Assembly (NCBI GenBank): GCA_964616545.1
Contig: CAZTUA010000023.1
Location: forward strand, 1-55,289
DNA: 55,289 nt
Reading direction: 5' to 3'
Source of the DNA: JAQVEM01 sp964616545
GTDB lineage: Bacteria > Actinomycetota > Humimicrobiia > Humimicrobiales > Humimicrobiaceae
Shown here: positions 8,770-16,147 of the stretch, piece after piece
How the letters are laid out: every line of letters begins with the position of its first letter
Numbering within the stretch: the stretch's first letter is position 1
Made by a program: the position numbers and the translations under genes
The notes under the pieces: model-generated
Seen by the model: only the letters and a program-made list of their open reading frames with translations
What the model was told of the DNA's origin: nothing
Databases searched by the model: none

Positions 8770-9288
8770 ATGTATTGCTCTTATAAAAAAGATTCAGGTA
8801 ACGACAGACTTACACTTGAAGATGTGAGAATAATTGGCTTTGGAAATAAATATAGATCCGATGATGGGATAGGCATAAGAGTGATAGAAGAGCTCAAAAA
8901 GCTGAGTTTTTTCAAGGATATAGATGCCATTGATGGTGGAACATCGGGAACTGATTTACTGTTTCTTGCAAAGGAGTGCAGGAAAATAATTATAATAGAT
9001 GCAATAGACATAGGTGAGGATACAGGCGGGATAGCGCGCATAAAAGAGAGCGATATTGAGGATTTTATAAAAAAAGATTGCAGAAGTTTATCTCTGCATG
9101 ACTTAAATCTGTCGGATATTTTAAAATTAATAAGGGCCCTGAAAATAAACATTGATATAACGATAATCGGCGTTAAGCCAGCAAGTACGGATCTGGGCGA
9201 AAATCTTTCGCCTGAAGTAGAAAGAAAAATTCCACAGATAATTTCAATGGTAAAAGAAGAAATAGCAGTTATAAAAAAACAGGATTAG
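8770..9288 (+). CDS. Hydrogenase maturation endopeptidase (HycI/HyaD family)
   Basis: Nickel-dependent endopeptidase that trims the C-terminus of the [NiFe] large subunit after metal insertion; its likely substrate is HydA, encoded just upstream. The 172-residue protein carries the family opening IGFGNKYRSDDGIG, in which the acidic residue contributes to the nickel site, a second acidic ligand in IIIIDAIDIG, and a conserved histidine in SLHDL. It begins about 15 residues earlier than most relatives, so the true start could be further in. It is 216 bases from hydA, with a possible hairpin between them, so it may be transcribed separately or by read-through. Confidence 0.88.
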   Translation: MYCSYKKDSGNDRLTLEDVRIIGFGNKYRSDDGIGIRVIEELKKLSFFKDIDAIDGGTSGTDLLFLAKECRKIIIIDAIDIGEDTGGIARIKESDIEDFIKKDCRSLSLHDLNLSDILKLIRALKINIDITIIGVKPASTDLGENLSPEVERKIPQIISMVKEEIAVIKKQD

Positions 9289-9364
9289 TTTTTAAACGAT
9301 AATAAAAGAAGAAGTAGAATAACCTGAGTCCCCCATGTAAAAAGTTCTTGAGAAACCGGTTTTA

Positions 9365-9393
9365 TTGTAACATTAATAACATATTGTTATAAT
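9365..9393 (+). promoter_or_regulatory. Promoter with palindrome upstream of the 85-residue gene
   Basis: TTGTAA (9365-9370), a 17-base spacer, then a perfect TATAAT (9388-9393). An inverted repeat, ATAACA-TAT-TGTTAT (9376-9390), covers the spacer and the -10 box, a good place for a repressor. A further 10-base palindrome, AAACCGGTTT (9353-9362), lies directly upstream of the -35. Confidence 0.6.
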
Positions 9394-9440
9394 TTTGACA
9401 TGCTAGCAGAGTATTAAGTATTTTCTAAAGGGGATTTGAA

Positions 9441-9698
9441 GTGTTTAAAGAACTGGATGATTTAAAGGATATATGCAGAAAAATAATCGAAAAATCTGAT
9501 AAAATTAAGAGTATGGCGAATGGAGTCGTGAAAGCCCTGAATAAAATAAAATCTGAGACAGAGCAGGAGAATGCTGTAGAAAAAACTCTTGCAGTAAGAA
9601 AAGAACTGGCATCAATGTTTGTGCTGCATTCTGATATTGAAGATAGTTATCAGACATTGAAAAAGATAGTAAAATCCATAGAAAAATTAAACAGGTAA
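9441..9698 (+). CDS. Small helical protein of unknown function
   Basis: An 85-residue, highly charged protein, almost free of proline and glycine, that reads as a helical or coiled-coil bundle. It has no cysteine, so metal or cluster binding is unlikely, and no signal or membrane segment. I do not recognise the family. Support that it is real: a GTG start preceded by aaagggga at a suitable distance, and its own promoter with a palindromic element. It sits between the hydrogenase protease and the Fur-like regulator and has the same AT-rich codon style as its neighbours. A role in the hydrogenase island is possible from position only. Confidence 0.6.
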   Translation: MFKELDDLKDICRKIIEKSDKIKSMANGVVKALNKIKSETEQENAVEKTLAVRKELASMFVLHSDIEDSYQTLKKIVKSIEKLNR

Positions 9699-9726
9699 AT
9701 CTTCACAAATTCAAGACAGCAGGCTA

Positions 9727-9783
9727 AAGATACTTGACTAAGTATCTTATATGTTTTAATATTATTAGTAACAATAATTACTA
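9727..9783 (+). promoter_or_regulatory. Promoter and double operator of the Fur-like gene
   Basis: A perfect 9-base inverted repeat with a 4-base loop, AAGATACTT-GACT-AAGTATCTT (9727-9748), contains a -35 box TTGACT (9734-9739); 17 bases on is TAATAT (9757-9762). A second inverted repeat, TAGTAA-N6-TTACTA (9766-9783), follows the -10. This layout suits autoregulation by the regulator encoded from 9889. The first repeat could alternatively act as a terminator for the 85-residue gene, but it lacks a strong U-tract. Confidence 0.5.
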
Positions 9784-9888
9784 TCAATTAGAGAAAGTCC
9801 GGGTTTAATGTAATAAAATAAATCTCAAATACAGGAATAATGAAATAACTGTATTTTAAAATAATTATAAGAAACCGGGGTGAAAAAA

Positions 9889-10371
9889 ATGGGAAGAGTG
9901 TCAGAAGAAAAAGAAATGGGATTCTGGGAAGAAAGGCTAAAGGAACTTGGATATAAATCAACAAAACCCAGAAAGGTTATAATAGATATTTTAAGTAAAA
10001 AACCGAAGCTTTATAAAGCTGATGAGTTATTTCTTATGGCAAAAAAACATTATCCGGATATCGGTATTGCTACCCTGTACAGGACGCTGGAACTGCTGAC
10101 AAGGCTTAATTTAATCTGCAAGATAAGCTTTGGAAGCGATAAATCTTATTACATGTTATCAAGAAATTGCAAAAAGGAAACCGCAGTATATATGATTTGT
10201 GAGAATTGCGGTGATGTTATCATAAATAGTGAATGCCTGCAAAATGCTATAAAGATCAGGATGACCGATGATGCGGAAAAACGCATTTTTGATAATTGCA
10301 GGTTAAAAATTGATAAATATCAGGTATTCTTCTCTGGCATATGCGATAAATGTTCTAATAAGAATGTATAA
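9889..10371 (+). CDS. Fur-family transcriptional regulator, atypical
   Basis: 160-residue winged-helix regulator of the Fur superfamily. The DNA-binding part (about residues 15-80) is well formed, with the recognition helix GIATLYRTLELL. Both structural zinc pairs are present (C104/C107 in ICENCG; C152/C155 near the C-terminus). The regulatory-metal histidines are not visible: where Fur has the HHDH-type run before the first CxxC there is CKKETAVYM, and the usual N-terminal histidine position reads as KLYKADEL. It may therefore sense something other than Fe2+ through the classical site. GTG at 9880 is an alternative start, but ggggtga (9877-9883) fits ATG 9889 better. It is next to the hydrogenase genes, with two palindromes at its promoter. 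Confidence 0.85.
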   Translation: MGRVSEEKEMGFWEERLKELGYKSTKPRKVIIDILSKKPKLYKADELFLMAKKHYPDIGIATLYRTLELLTRLNLICKISFGSDKSYYMLSRNCKKETAVYMICENCGDVIINSECLQNAIKIRMTDDAEKRIFDNCRLKIDKYQVFFSGICDKCSNKNV

Positions 10372-10387
10372 TGGAGATTTCAGTTTC

Positions 10388-11476
10388 CTAGCATATTCTG
10401 GGAAGCTGCCCTGCGAAATTAAGATCAAGAATTCTCTTTGTGCCGAGTCTGGTAATTAGTGTGACTTTTCCTCTATCTGTCTGACCTTTTTTATTTTTTT
10501 TGACGACTTCACCTATAATACAGCTGCCTTTACCATACTTATTTTTTTTCATAACATCGAGAACGCAATCAGCATCTTTCCTGTCAGCAAAGATAACCAT
10601 TTTACCTTCATTGGCGATATAAAGAGGGTCAAACCCAAGAAACTCGCATATTCCTCTTACTTCTTTTTTTACAGGAATAGCATCTTCATGTATTCTGATA
10701 TCAGCGCCAGAAGTCGCTGCAAGTTCAAACAGTACAGAAGCAAGACCGCCACGTGTAGCATCTCTTAATGCATGAACATTGTCTGATATGGATGTTATAT
10801 CACTTATAAGAGAGGAAAGGGGGGCGCAATCGCTGACGATACCGGTTTTAAAATTAAATTCTTTTCTTCCGGCCAGTATAGCTGCTCCATGCTCGGCGAT
10901 ACCACCATTTATCATAATAACGTCACCGGCCTTTATTTTACGCGGGTATATTTCCAGCCCGGGCGGAATAAAACCCAGGCCGGAAGTATTAATATAAATT
11001 TTGTCTGCACTTCCTTTTTCAACTACTTTGGTATCACCTGTAACCACGCGAAGATCCGTTTCATCTAAAACTTTTTCTATAGAAGATAATATTTTTATCA
11101 AATCTGGTACAGGAAAACTTTCTTCCAGAATAAGAGATAAGCTTAAAGCAGCTGGCTTGCATCCGGTAGTAACAAGGTCGTTTATTGTGCCGCAGATACT
11201 TAATTTGCCAATATCGCCCCCCGGAAAGAAAGGAGGATTTACCACAAAACTATCAGTGGTAAAGGCTAGTTTACCAGTGTTGCTGTTTAGAACTGCACTG
11301 TCTTCAAGCCTGTTTAAAATCTTATTTCCCAGGTATTTAATGATAAGATTATTTATGAGCTCTCCGGTTTTAATCCCGCCATCCCCATGAGAAAGCTGAA
11401 TAATTTTATCTTTGAAATTTAGCTTATCAGTTTTTATATTTTTATTATTGTTTTTTTTATTTTTGCCTGGTTTCAT
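10388..11476 (-). CDS. hypE: Hydrogenase expression/formation protein HypE
   Basis: Carbamoyl-dehydratase of the PurM/AIRS-fold family that converts the carbamoyl group received from HypF into a thiocyanate on its C-terminal cysteine, the source of the cyanide ligands of the Ni-Fe site. The 362-residue protein ends in the essential PRIC. The N-terminal SHGDGGIKTGELI, the TDSFVV block, VVTGDTKVVEKG and the RDATRGGLA motif are all present. The first 20 residues are lysine/asparagine-rich and lack the conserved motif, so they are probably disordered or the true start may be internal. It is last in hypF-hypC-hypD-hypE and convergent with the Fur-like gene, with only 16 bases between the two stops. 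Confidence 0.95.
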   Translation of the reverse strand: MKPGKNKKNNNKNIKTDKLNFKDKIIQLSHGDGGIKTGELINNLIIKYLGNKILNRLEDSAVLNSNTGKLAFTTDSFVVNPPFFPGGDIGKLSICGTINDLVTTGCKPAALSLSLILEESFPVPDLIKILSSIEKVLDETDLRVVTGDTKVVEKGSADKIYINTSGLGFIPPGLEIYPRKIKAGDVIMINGGIAEHGAAILAGRKEFNFKTGIVSDCAPLSSLISDITSISDNVHALRDATRGGLASVLFELAATSGADIRIHEDAIPVKKEVRGICEFLGFDPLYIANEGKMVIFADRKDADCVLDVMKKNKYGKGSCIIGEVVKKNKKGQTDRGKVTLITRLGTKRILDLNFAGQLPRIC

Positions 11477-11523
11477 TAGAATTCTTATTTAATGTTTGAT
11501 TTTAAAAGGTATTTTAAAATGAT

Positions 11524-12594
11524 TTATATCTTTAATGTTTCATATTTATAGAAAGCGGCACATGAACCTTCACTTGAAACCATACAGGGGCCTACTGGAT
11601 TTTCAGGTCTGCATACTCTTGAGAAAAGGCTGCATTCAAAAGGTTTTTTTATTCCCTTTAAAACATTACCGCACTGGCAGCCCGGTGGCTCGAAGGATTT
11701 AATTTCTTTTACCGGAAAATGTGTTCTTGCATCAAATTTTGAAAAAATATTTTTAAGCTTTAAGCCGCTTTTGGGTATATTGCCGAGCCCCCTCCAAATA
11801 GAATCCGACCTATCAAAAACTTCATACATTAATTTTATTGCTTCAGGATTACCTTCTTTTCTCACTGCTCTAGTGTACTGGATTTCAACTTCTGAGACGG
11901 ATTTCTTTAACTGTTTGATTATCATGTTTATGGATTCAAGTATGTCAGGGGGTTCAAAGCCGCTGATTACGCAGGGGGTGTTATAATTTTCGGAAATAAA
12001 ATTGTATGGCATGCTTCCAATAATAGCAGAAACATGTCCGGGACAAAGGAAAGCATCTATTTTTACATCTTTATCTTTAAGGAGAATCTCCATGGCTTCC
12101 GGTATAAGTTTATGGGTGTTGTAAATAAAAAAATTATTAATTCTTTTTATGAGCGCTCTTTTTATAATAACCGAGGTAAGCGGTATTGTTGTTTCAAAAC
12201 CAATAGCCAGAAAAACTACGTTTTTATCAGGATTTTCTGCGGCAAAATTAAGTGCATCGGCGGGGGAGTAACAGATATTTATATCTCTGCCTTCAGATTT
12301 TTTATTATAGAGACTTGATTTAGTTCCGGGTACGCGAAGCATGTCGCCAAAAGTAAATAAAGATATTTCATAATTGTCTGAAATTTCCAGAATTCTATCA
12401 ATATCGGAAGCAGGAGTAACACAGACCGGACAGCCCGGTCCGCTTATAAGGTTTATGGTTTCAGGGATAATCTGCCTGATACCATTTCTGGAAATGGCCA
12501 TGGTATGTGTTCCGCAAACCTCCATTATATTAACTTTATGGTCCGGCCTGTTATAGTTCAATGATTCAACCATATCTTTAATGTTCGCTGTCAT
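11524..12594 (-). CDS. hypD: Hydrogenase formation protein HypD
   Basis: Iron-sulfur scaffold that, with HypC, assembles the Fe(CN)2CO unit. It carries the conserved MEVCGTHTMAI, GPGCPVCVTP and FGDMLRVPG blocks, plus the C-terminal cysteine-rich region (PGCQCGNVL, KPFECSLFSRVC, GPCMVSSEGSCAA) that binds a [4Fe-4S] cluster and forms the redox thiols. A TTG nine codons further upstream is in frame, but the ATG at 12594 is preferred because ggaagga lies just before it on the minus strand. This start sits inside the last codons of hypC, giving a short overlap and likely translational coupling. The product is 356 residues. Confidence 0.94.
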   Translation of the reverse strand: MTANIKDMVESLNYNRPDHKVNIMEVCGTHTMAISRNGIRQIIPETINLISGPGCPVCVTPASDIDRILEISDNYEISLFTFGDMLRVPGTKSSLYNKKSEGRDINICYSPADALNFAAENPDKNVVFLAIGFETTIPLTSVIIKRALIKRINNFFIYNTHKLIPEAMEILLKDKDVKIDAFLCPGHVSAIIGSMPYNFISENYNTPCVISGFEPPDILESINMIIKQLKKSVSEVEIQYTRAVRKEGNPEAIKLMYEVFDRSDSIWRGLGNIPKSGLKLKNIFSKFDARTHFPVKEIKSFEPPGCQCGNVLKGIKKPFECSLFSRVCRPENPVGPCMVSSEGSCAAFYKYETLKI

Positions 12595-12802
12595 CGAGAT
12601 ATTCCTTCCAGTAGTTTTCAATGGCTAACGCTTCATTTTTTTCGATCATCTGTATGGCGAATCCAGCATGAACCAGTACATAATCTCCTTTTCTGGCATC
12701 CGGTACAAGGGTTATATCAATTTCTTTTTTAACTCCCATGCTTTCTATTTCTGCTATATTTTTATTTATCCACAATATTTTTGCCGGTATTGCAAGACAC
12801 AT
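12578..12802 (-). CDS. hypC: Hydrogenase assembly chaperone HypC
   Basis: 74-residue chaperone of the HypC/HybG family that carries the iron unit from HypD to the large-subunit precursor. It begins MCLAIPAKI, with the essential cysteine directly after the initiator methionine, and has the family blocks VKKEIDITLVPDARKGDYVLVHAGFAI. It lies 11 bases downstream of hypF and its 3' end overlaps the hypD start. Confidence 0.95.
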   Translation of the reverse strand: MCLAIPAKILWINKNIAEIESMGVKKEIDITLVPDARKGDYVLVHAGFAIQMIEKNEALAIENYWKEYLDDSEH

Positions 12803-12813
12803 AAAGCCCTCTC

Positions 12814-15168
12814 CTAATCTGATTGTCCGGTAAAAGCAGCAATGTATGCCTGCCCAAGCGAAATACCTCCGTCATTTACCGGAACTTTAAAATTTGAGTA
12901 TACCTTAAAGTTGTTCTTTTTCAATATGTTAAAACACTTTTTTAAAAGAAAATTATTCTGGAAAACCCCGCCGCTGAGTGCAATGCTTGTAATGCCCTGA
13001 ATCTTTCTGAGTGACATGCATATTTCAAGTATTATATCTGTAAGGGAGTTATGGAATTTTGATGAAATTAAACCGGCCGGAGTATCATTAAGTATATCAT
13101 TAAATATCTGATTGAAAATGTAATAGTCGTCTATAATATATATGTTATCATCTGCAGAATCGATTTTAATTTTATAACTGCTGTCAATTTTAAAATCAGC
13201 TGCCATTTCCAGATTTACTGCAGCCTCGCCTTCATAACTGGATATATGGGTACAGTTCAGAATAGAACTCACCGCATCAAAGAGTCTCCCCATGCTGGTG
13301 GTAATGGGGCTGTTAAATCCGGTTTGCATCTGACCGGTAATTGCTTCAACTTCGGCCGGGGATACTATTTTATTGTAAAATGGCAGGCTGTTATATAGAA
13401 ACCGGAGAAAATTATTATCTCCGGTGTTCATTTTCTTCCAGAGATCATAAAGATAGGAAATTGCCATTCTGCAGGGCTTTTTTATGGTAATCTCGCCGCC
13501 GGGCAGTATTTTTTCCTGCAGATGTCCGATTCTTGTAAAATTTAAGTTTCTGTCAACAGTAAATATTTCGCTTCCCCAGATTTTCCCATCATCTCCATAT
13601 CCTGTTCCGTCCCATGCGAAACCAGCTACTCTTTCATCGATACCATTTTCAGCAATAACGCTTGCAATATGCGCTTTATGGTGCTGTACCGCAATGAAAT
13701 TACCGTTATTATTTTGATGTCTGGCAAATACGGTAGAGGCATAGGAAGGATGTTTATCGCAGGCAATCTTATCAATTTTATCAATGTTAAATATTTTTTT
13801 GTAATGATCAAATGAAGATCTGTAGAATTCAACAGATTCTTTATCATCAAGATCTCCAATATGCTGGCTGATAATTGCATAATTCTTTAACAAAAAGCAG
13901 AATGTATTCTTTTCATGGGCGCCTGCTGAAAATATAACCTGTTTACCGGTATCTTTCTTTAGCTTTACAGGGTAAGGAGAATAGCCCCTGGCTCTTCTTA
14001 TAAGCATTTCTCTGCCGTCAAAAATCTTTATAACTGAATCGTCATACTTTGAATAAATATCCCGGTTATGGGTAAGAAAGTAATCACATATATTTTGCAG
14101 TTTATCCATGGCCTCAATATTATCAGATGCTATGGGTTCTTCTGACAGATTGCCGCTGGTCATAATAAGCGGCATATCAATATGATTAAACAGCAGATGA
14201 TGTAACGGTGTATATGGAAGCATAACTCCCTCATATCTGTTATACATTGAAACATAACGGGACAGCGGGTAATTACCAGCTCTTTTCCTGACAAGCACTA
14301 TCGGCGCTCTGGGAGAGAGCAGGCTGAGTATTTCCGTTTCATTCAGAAAGTAATATTTTTCAAGAAATTTTATATCTCCGGCCATTATTGCGAATGGCTT
14401 TGAGGGCCTCATTTTTCTTTTACGTATTTTTTTTACCGCATCATCAGATAGAGCACTGCAGGCTATCTGAAATCCTCCGAGGCTTTTGATGGCAATAATA
14501 TGACCCTGCCGGATAAGATCTGCTGCGGAAATTATTGGATTTTTACGACCTGCTTTTTTACCGTATCTGTCAACAAGGGTCAATACTGGACCACACCTGT
14601 TACAGGCGTTAGGCTGGGCGTGGAACCTTCTGTTATCGGGATTATGGTATTCTTCAGAACATTGCCTGCACATAAAAAATTCCTTCATTGTGGTATTTGG
14701 CCTGTCATAGGGCATTTTTTTTATTATGGTAAATCTTGGACCACAGCTGGTGCAGTTGGTAAAAGGGTAATAATATCTGCGGGTATTTTTTTTATTATTA
14801 ATATCCTTCAGACAAAGGTCGCAGGTAGCGATATCCGGAGATATAAGCTGAAATTTTTCTTCTGCAGATTTACTTTTTTCTATTTTAAAGTCACTGAAGA
14901 TATTAAAGGGGATTTCTTTAACTTCTATATATTCAATGGCTGCTGCAGGGGGTTTTTGCAGTTTAATATCAGAAATAAATTTATCAAGTGTCTTTTTATC
15001 CGGAGAAGCTACTTTTATAGTAACACCTTCAGTTGTATTGGTGACAGTACCGTTAAAACTATACTGGCGGGCAAGCCTGAAAATAAAGGGTCTGAAGCCT
15101 ACTCCCTGCACAATGCCTGATATATTTATTTCATAAATTTTTAAGCTATTTTGACTGTTATATATCAT
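12814..15168 (-). CDS. hypF: Carbamoyltransferase HypF
   Basis: 784-residue enzyme that uses carbamoyl phosphate and ATP to carbamoylate the C-terminal cysteine of HypE, starting cyanide-ligand synthesis. Domains in order: an acylphosphatase-like N-terminus (GIVQGVGFRPFIFRL, about residues 15-29); two zinc-finger-like CxxC pairs (CDLCLKD... CTSCGPRF; CRQCSEEY... CNRCGP); a YrdC-like nucleotide-binding domain; and a Kae1-like C-terminal domain with the metal motif QHHKAHIA and the SGGVFQNN block. The length is full for the family. It is the first gene of hypF-hypC-hypD-hypE and is divergent from the HAD phosphatase. No promoter stands out upstream; a short direct repeat, GAAGTAAA, occurs twice (15202-15209 and 15215-15222). 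Confidence 0.96.
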   Translation of the reverse strand: MIYNSQNSLKIYEINISGIVQGVGFRPFIFRLARQYSFNGTVTNTTEGVTIKVASPDKKTLDKFISDIKLQKPPAAAIEYIEVKEIPFNIFSDFKIEKSKSAEEKFQLISPDIATCDLCLKDINNKKNTRRYYYPFTNCTSCGPRFTIIKKMPYDRPNTTMKEFFMCRQCSEEYHNPDNRRFHAQPNACNRCGPVLTLVDRYGKKAGRKNPIISAADLIRQGHIIAIKSLGGFQIACSALSDDAVKKIRKRKMRPSKPFAIMAGDIKFLEKYYFLNETEILSLLSPRAPIVLVRKRAGNYPLSRYVSMYNRYEGVMLPYTPLHHLLFNHIDMPLIMTSGNLSEEPIASDNIEAMDKLQNICDYFLTHNRDIYSKYDDSVIKIFDGREMLIRRARGYSPYPVKLKKDTGKQVIFSAGAHEKNTFCFLLKNYAIISQHIGDLDDKESVEFYRSSFDHYKKIFNIDKIDKIACDKHPSYASTVFARHQNNNGNFIAVQHHKAHIASVIAENGIDERVAGFAWDGTGYGDDGKIWGSEIFTVDRNLNFTRIGHLQEKILPGGEITIKKPCRMAISYLYDLWKKMNTGDNNFLRFLYNSLPFYNKIVSPAEVEAITGQMQTGFNSPITTSMGRLFDAVSSILNCTHISSYEGEAAVNLEMAADFKIDSSYKIKIDSADDNIYIIDDYYIFNQIFNDILNDTPAGLISSKFHNSLTDIILEICMSLRKIQGITSIALSGGVFQNNFLLKKCFNILKKNNFKVYSNFKVPVNDGGISLGQAYIAAFTGQSD

Positions 15169-15362
15169 ATTTAAAATCGTTGATATTTTAACAGTAATAT
15201 TGAAGTAAAGCTATCGAAGTAAAAAAGTATTTACCTGGCCAAAGGTTATTTTTTAAATTAAACCAAAAAATTTTATAATTTGTATTATATATAGCATTAG
15301 GATACAGAGGGGAAATTTTATTAAAAAAGTAAGCCATTTTTTAATGATGTACTGTGTGTTTA

Positions 15363-15418
15363 TGGTATAATACTCAAAAATTAATTTATTAAGAAATGAA
15401 AGGGCGGAAAGTTTCCGC
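15363..15418 (+). promoter_or_regulatory. Extended -10 promoter and leader palindrome of the HAD gene
   Basis: TG-G-TATAAT (15363-15371) is an ideal extended -10 element; only a weak -35 lies upstream. Between it and the ATG at 15430 is a 15-base palindrome, GCGGAAA-G-TTTCCGC (15404-15418), in an otherwise AT-rich stretch. It overlaps the ribosome-binding region, so it could be an operator or an RNA element that limits translation. Confidence 0.5.
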
Positions 15419-15429
15419 GGGACAGACAG

Positions 15430-16065
15430 ATGATTGAAAGTGTTATTTTTGATTTTGACGGCACGCTGGCAGACTCAAGTTTTGCTATTAAAAAGTTAAA
15501 TAATTATTTTATTGATAAGTATAAAATTAATAGAACGGACAGTGAGGATTTAAAAAGAATAAGTGCGCTTCCGTTGAGGCAGAGATTTAAAGAGCTGGGA
15601 ATACCTTTTTATAAGCTGCCTTTAATGTCTCTTGAAGCAATAAAAATATACTCCTCCTTTATAGATGAAATAAAAATAATTGAAGGAATCCCGGATATTT
15701 TAAAAAAACTGGCAGAAATAGATATGGACATGAATATACTGTCATCAAATTCTGTTAGAAATATCAGGCAGGTTTTACAGAAAAACAACCTGAATTTCTT
15801 TTCGGAAGTATATTCTGCCTCAAAAGTACTGAAAAAGGATAAAACTATAATTAAGTTGCTGAAGAAGAAAAATCTACCAAAAAATAGTGTTGTGTATGTG
15901 GGGGACCAGCTGGAAGATATCAATTCATGCAAGAGGATAAAGGTTAAAGTGGTAGCGGTATCATGGGGATATGACCCTGTAGATCTGTTAATGCAGGGAG
16001 AACCAGATTATTTATGCAGAAAACCTGCTGATTTATATAAATACTTAATTTCCGGGAAAATTTAG
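15430..16065 (+). CDS. HAD-superfamily phosphatase, phosphoglycolate-phosphatase-like
   Basis: 211-residue HAD hydrolase. Motif I, FDFDGTLADS, includes the nucleophile and general acid aspartates (about residues 8-17); motif II is LSSNS; a motif III lysine lies in the SKVLKKDKT region; motif IV is VGDQLEDI. The alpha-helical cap between motifs I and II is of the Gph/PGP type. Such enzymes dephosphorylate phosphoglycolate, pyrophosphate or sugar phosphates; the substrate cannot be told from sequence. It is a single gene, divergent from hypF, with no visible functional link to it. Confidence 0.85.
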   Translation: MIESVIFDFDGTLADSSFAIKKLNNYFIDKYKINRTDSEDLKRISALPLRQRFKELGIPFYKLPLMSLEAIKIYSSFIDEIKIIEGIPDILKKLAEIDMDMNILSSNSVRNIRQVLQKNNLNFFSEVYSASKVLKKDKTIIKLLKKKNLPKNSVVYVGDQLEDINSCKRIKVKVVAVSWGYDPVDLLMQGEPDYLCRKPADLYKYLISGKI

Positions 16066-16147
16066 GGAAAAGTCTATTTTTATTGTAATAGTATGAAAAT
16101 AAAAGTATCATATATGAAATTTTTTAATTAATATTTTATTGACATAA

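Noticed and set aside
9727..9748. Rho-independent terminator of the 85-residue gene
   Set aside because: The hairpin is perfect, but it is AT-rich, followed by only a short mixed T stretch, and contains a -35 box at exact spacing to a -10. Operator/promoter is the better reading, though not proven.
14500..15120. A 206-codon open frame antisense to hypF
   Set aside because: It lies wholly inside the well-supported hypF gene, and its translation has no family motif and a biased, unnatural composition.
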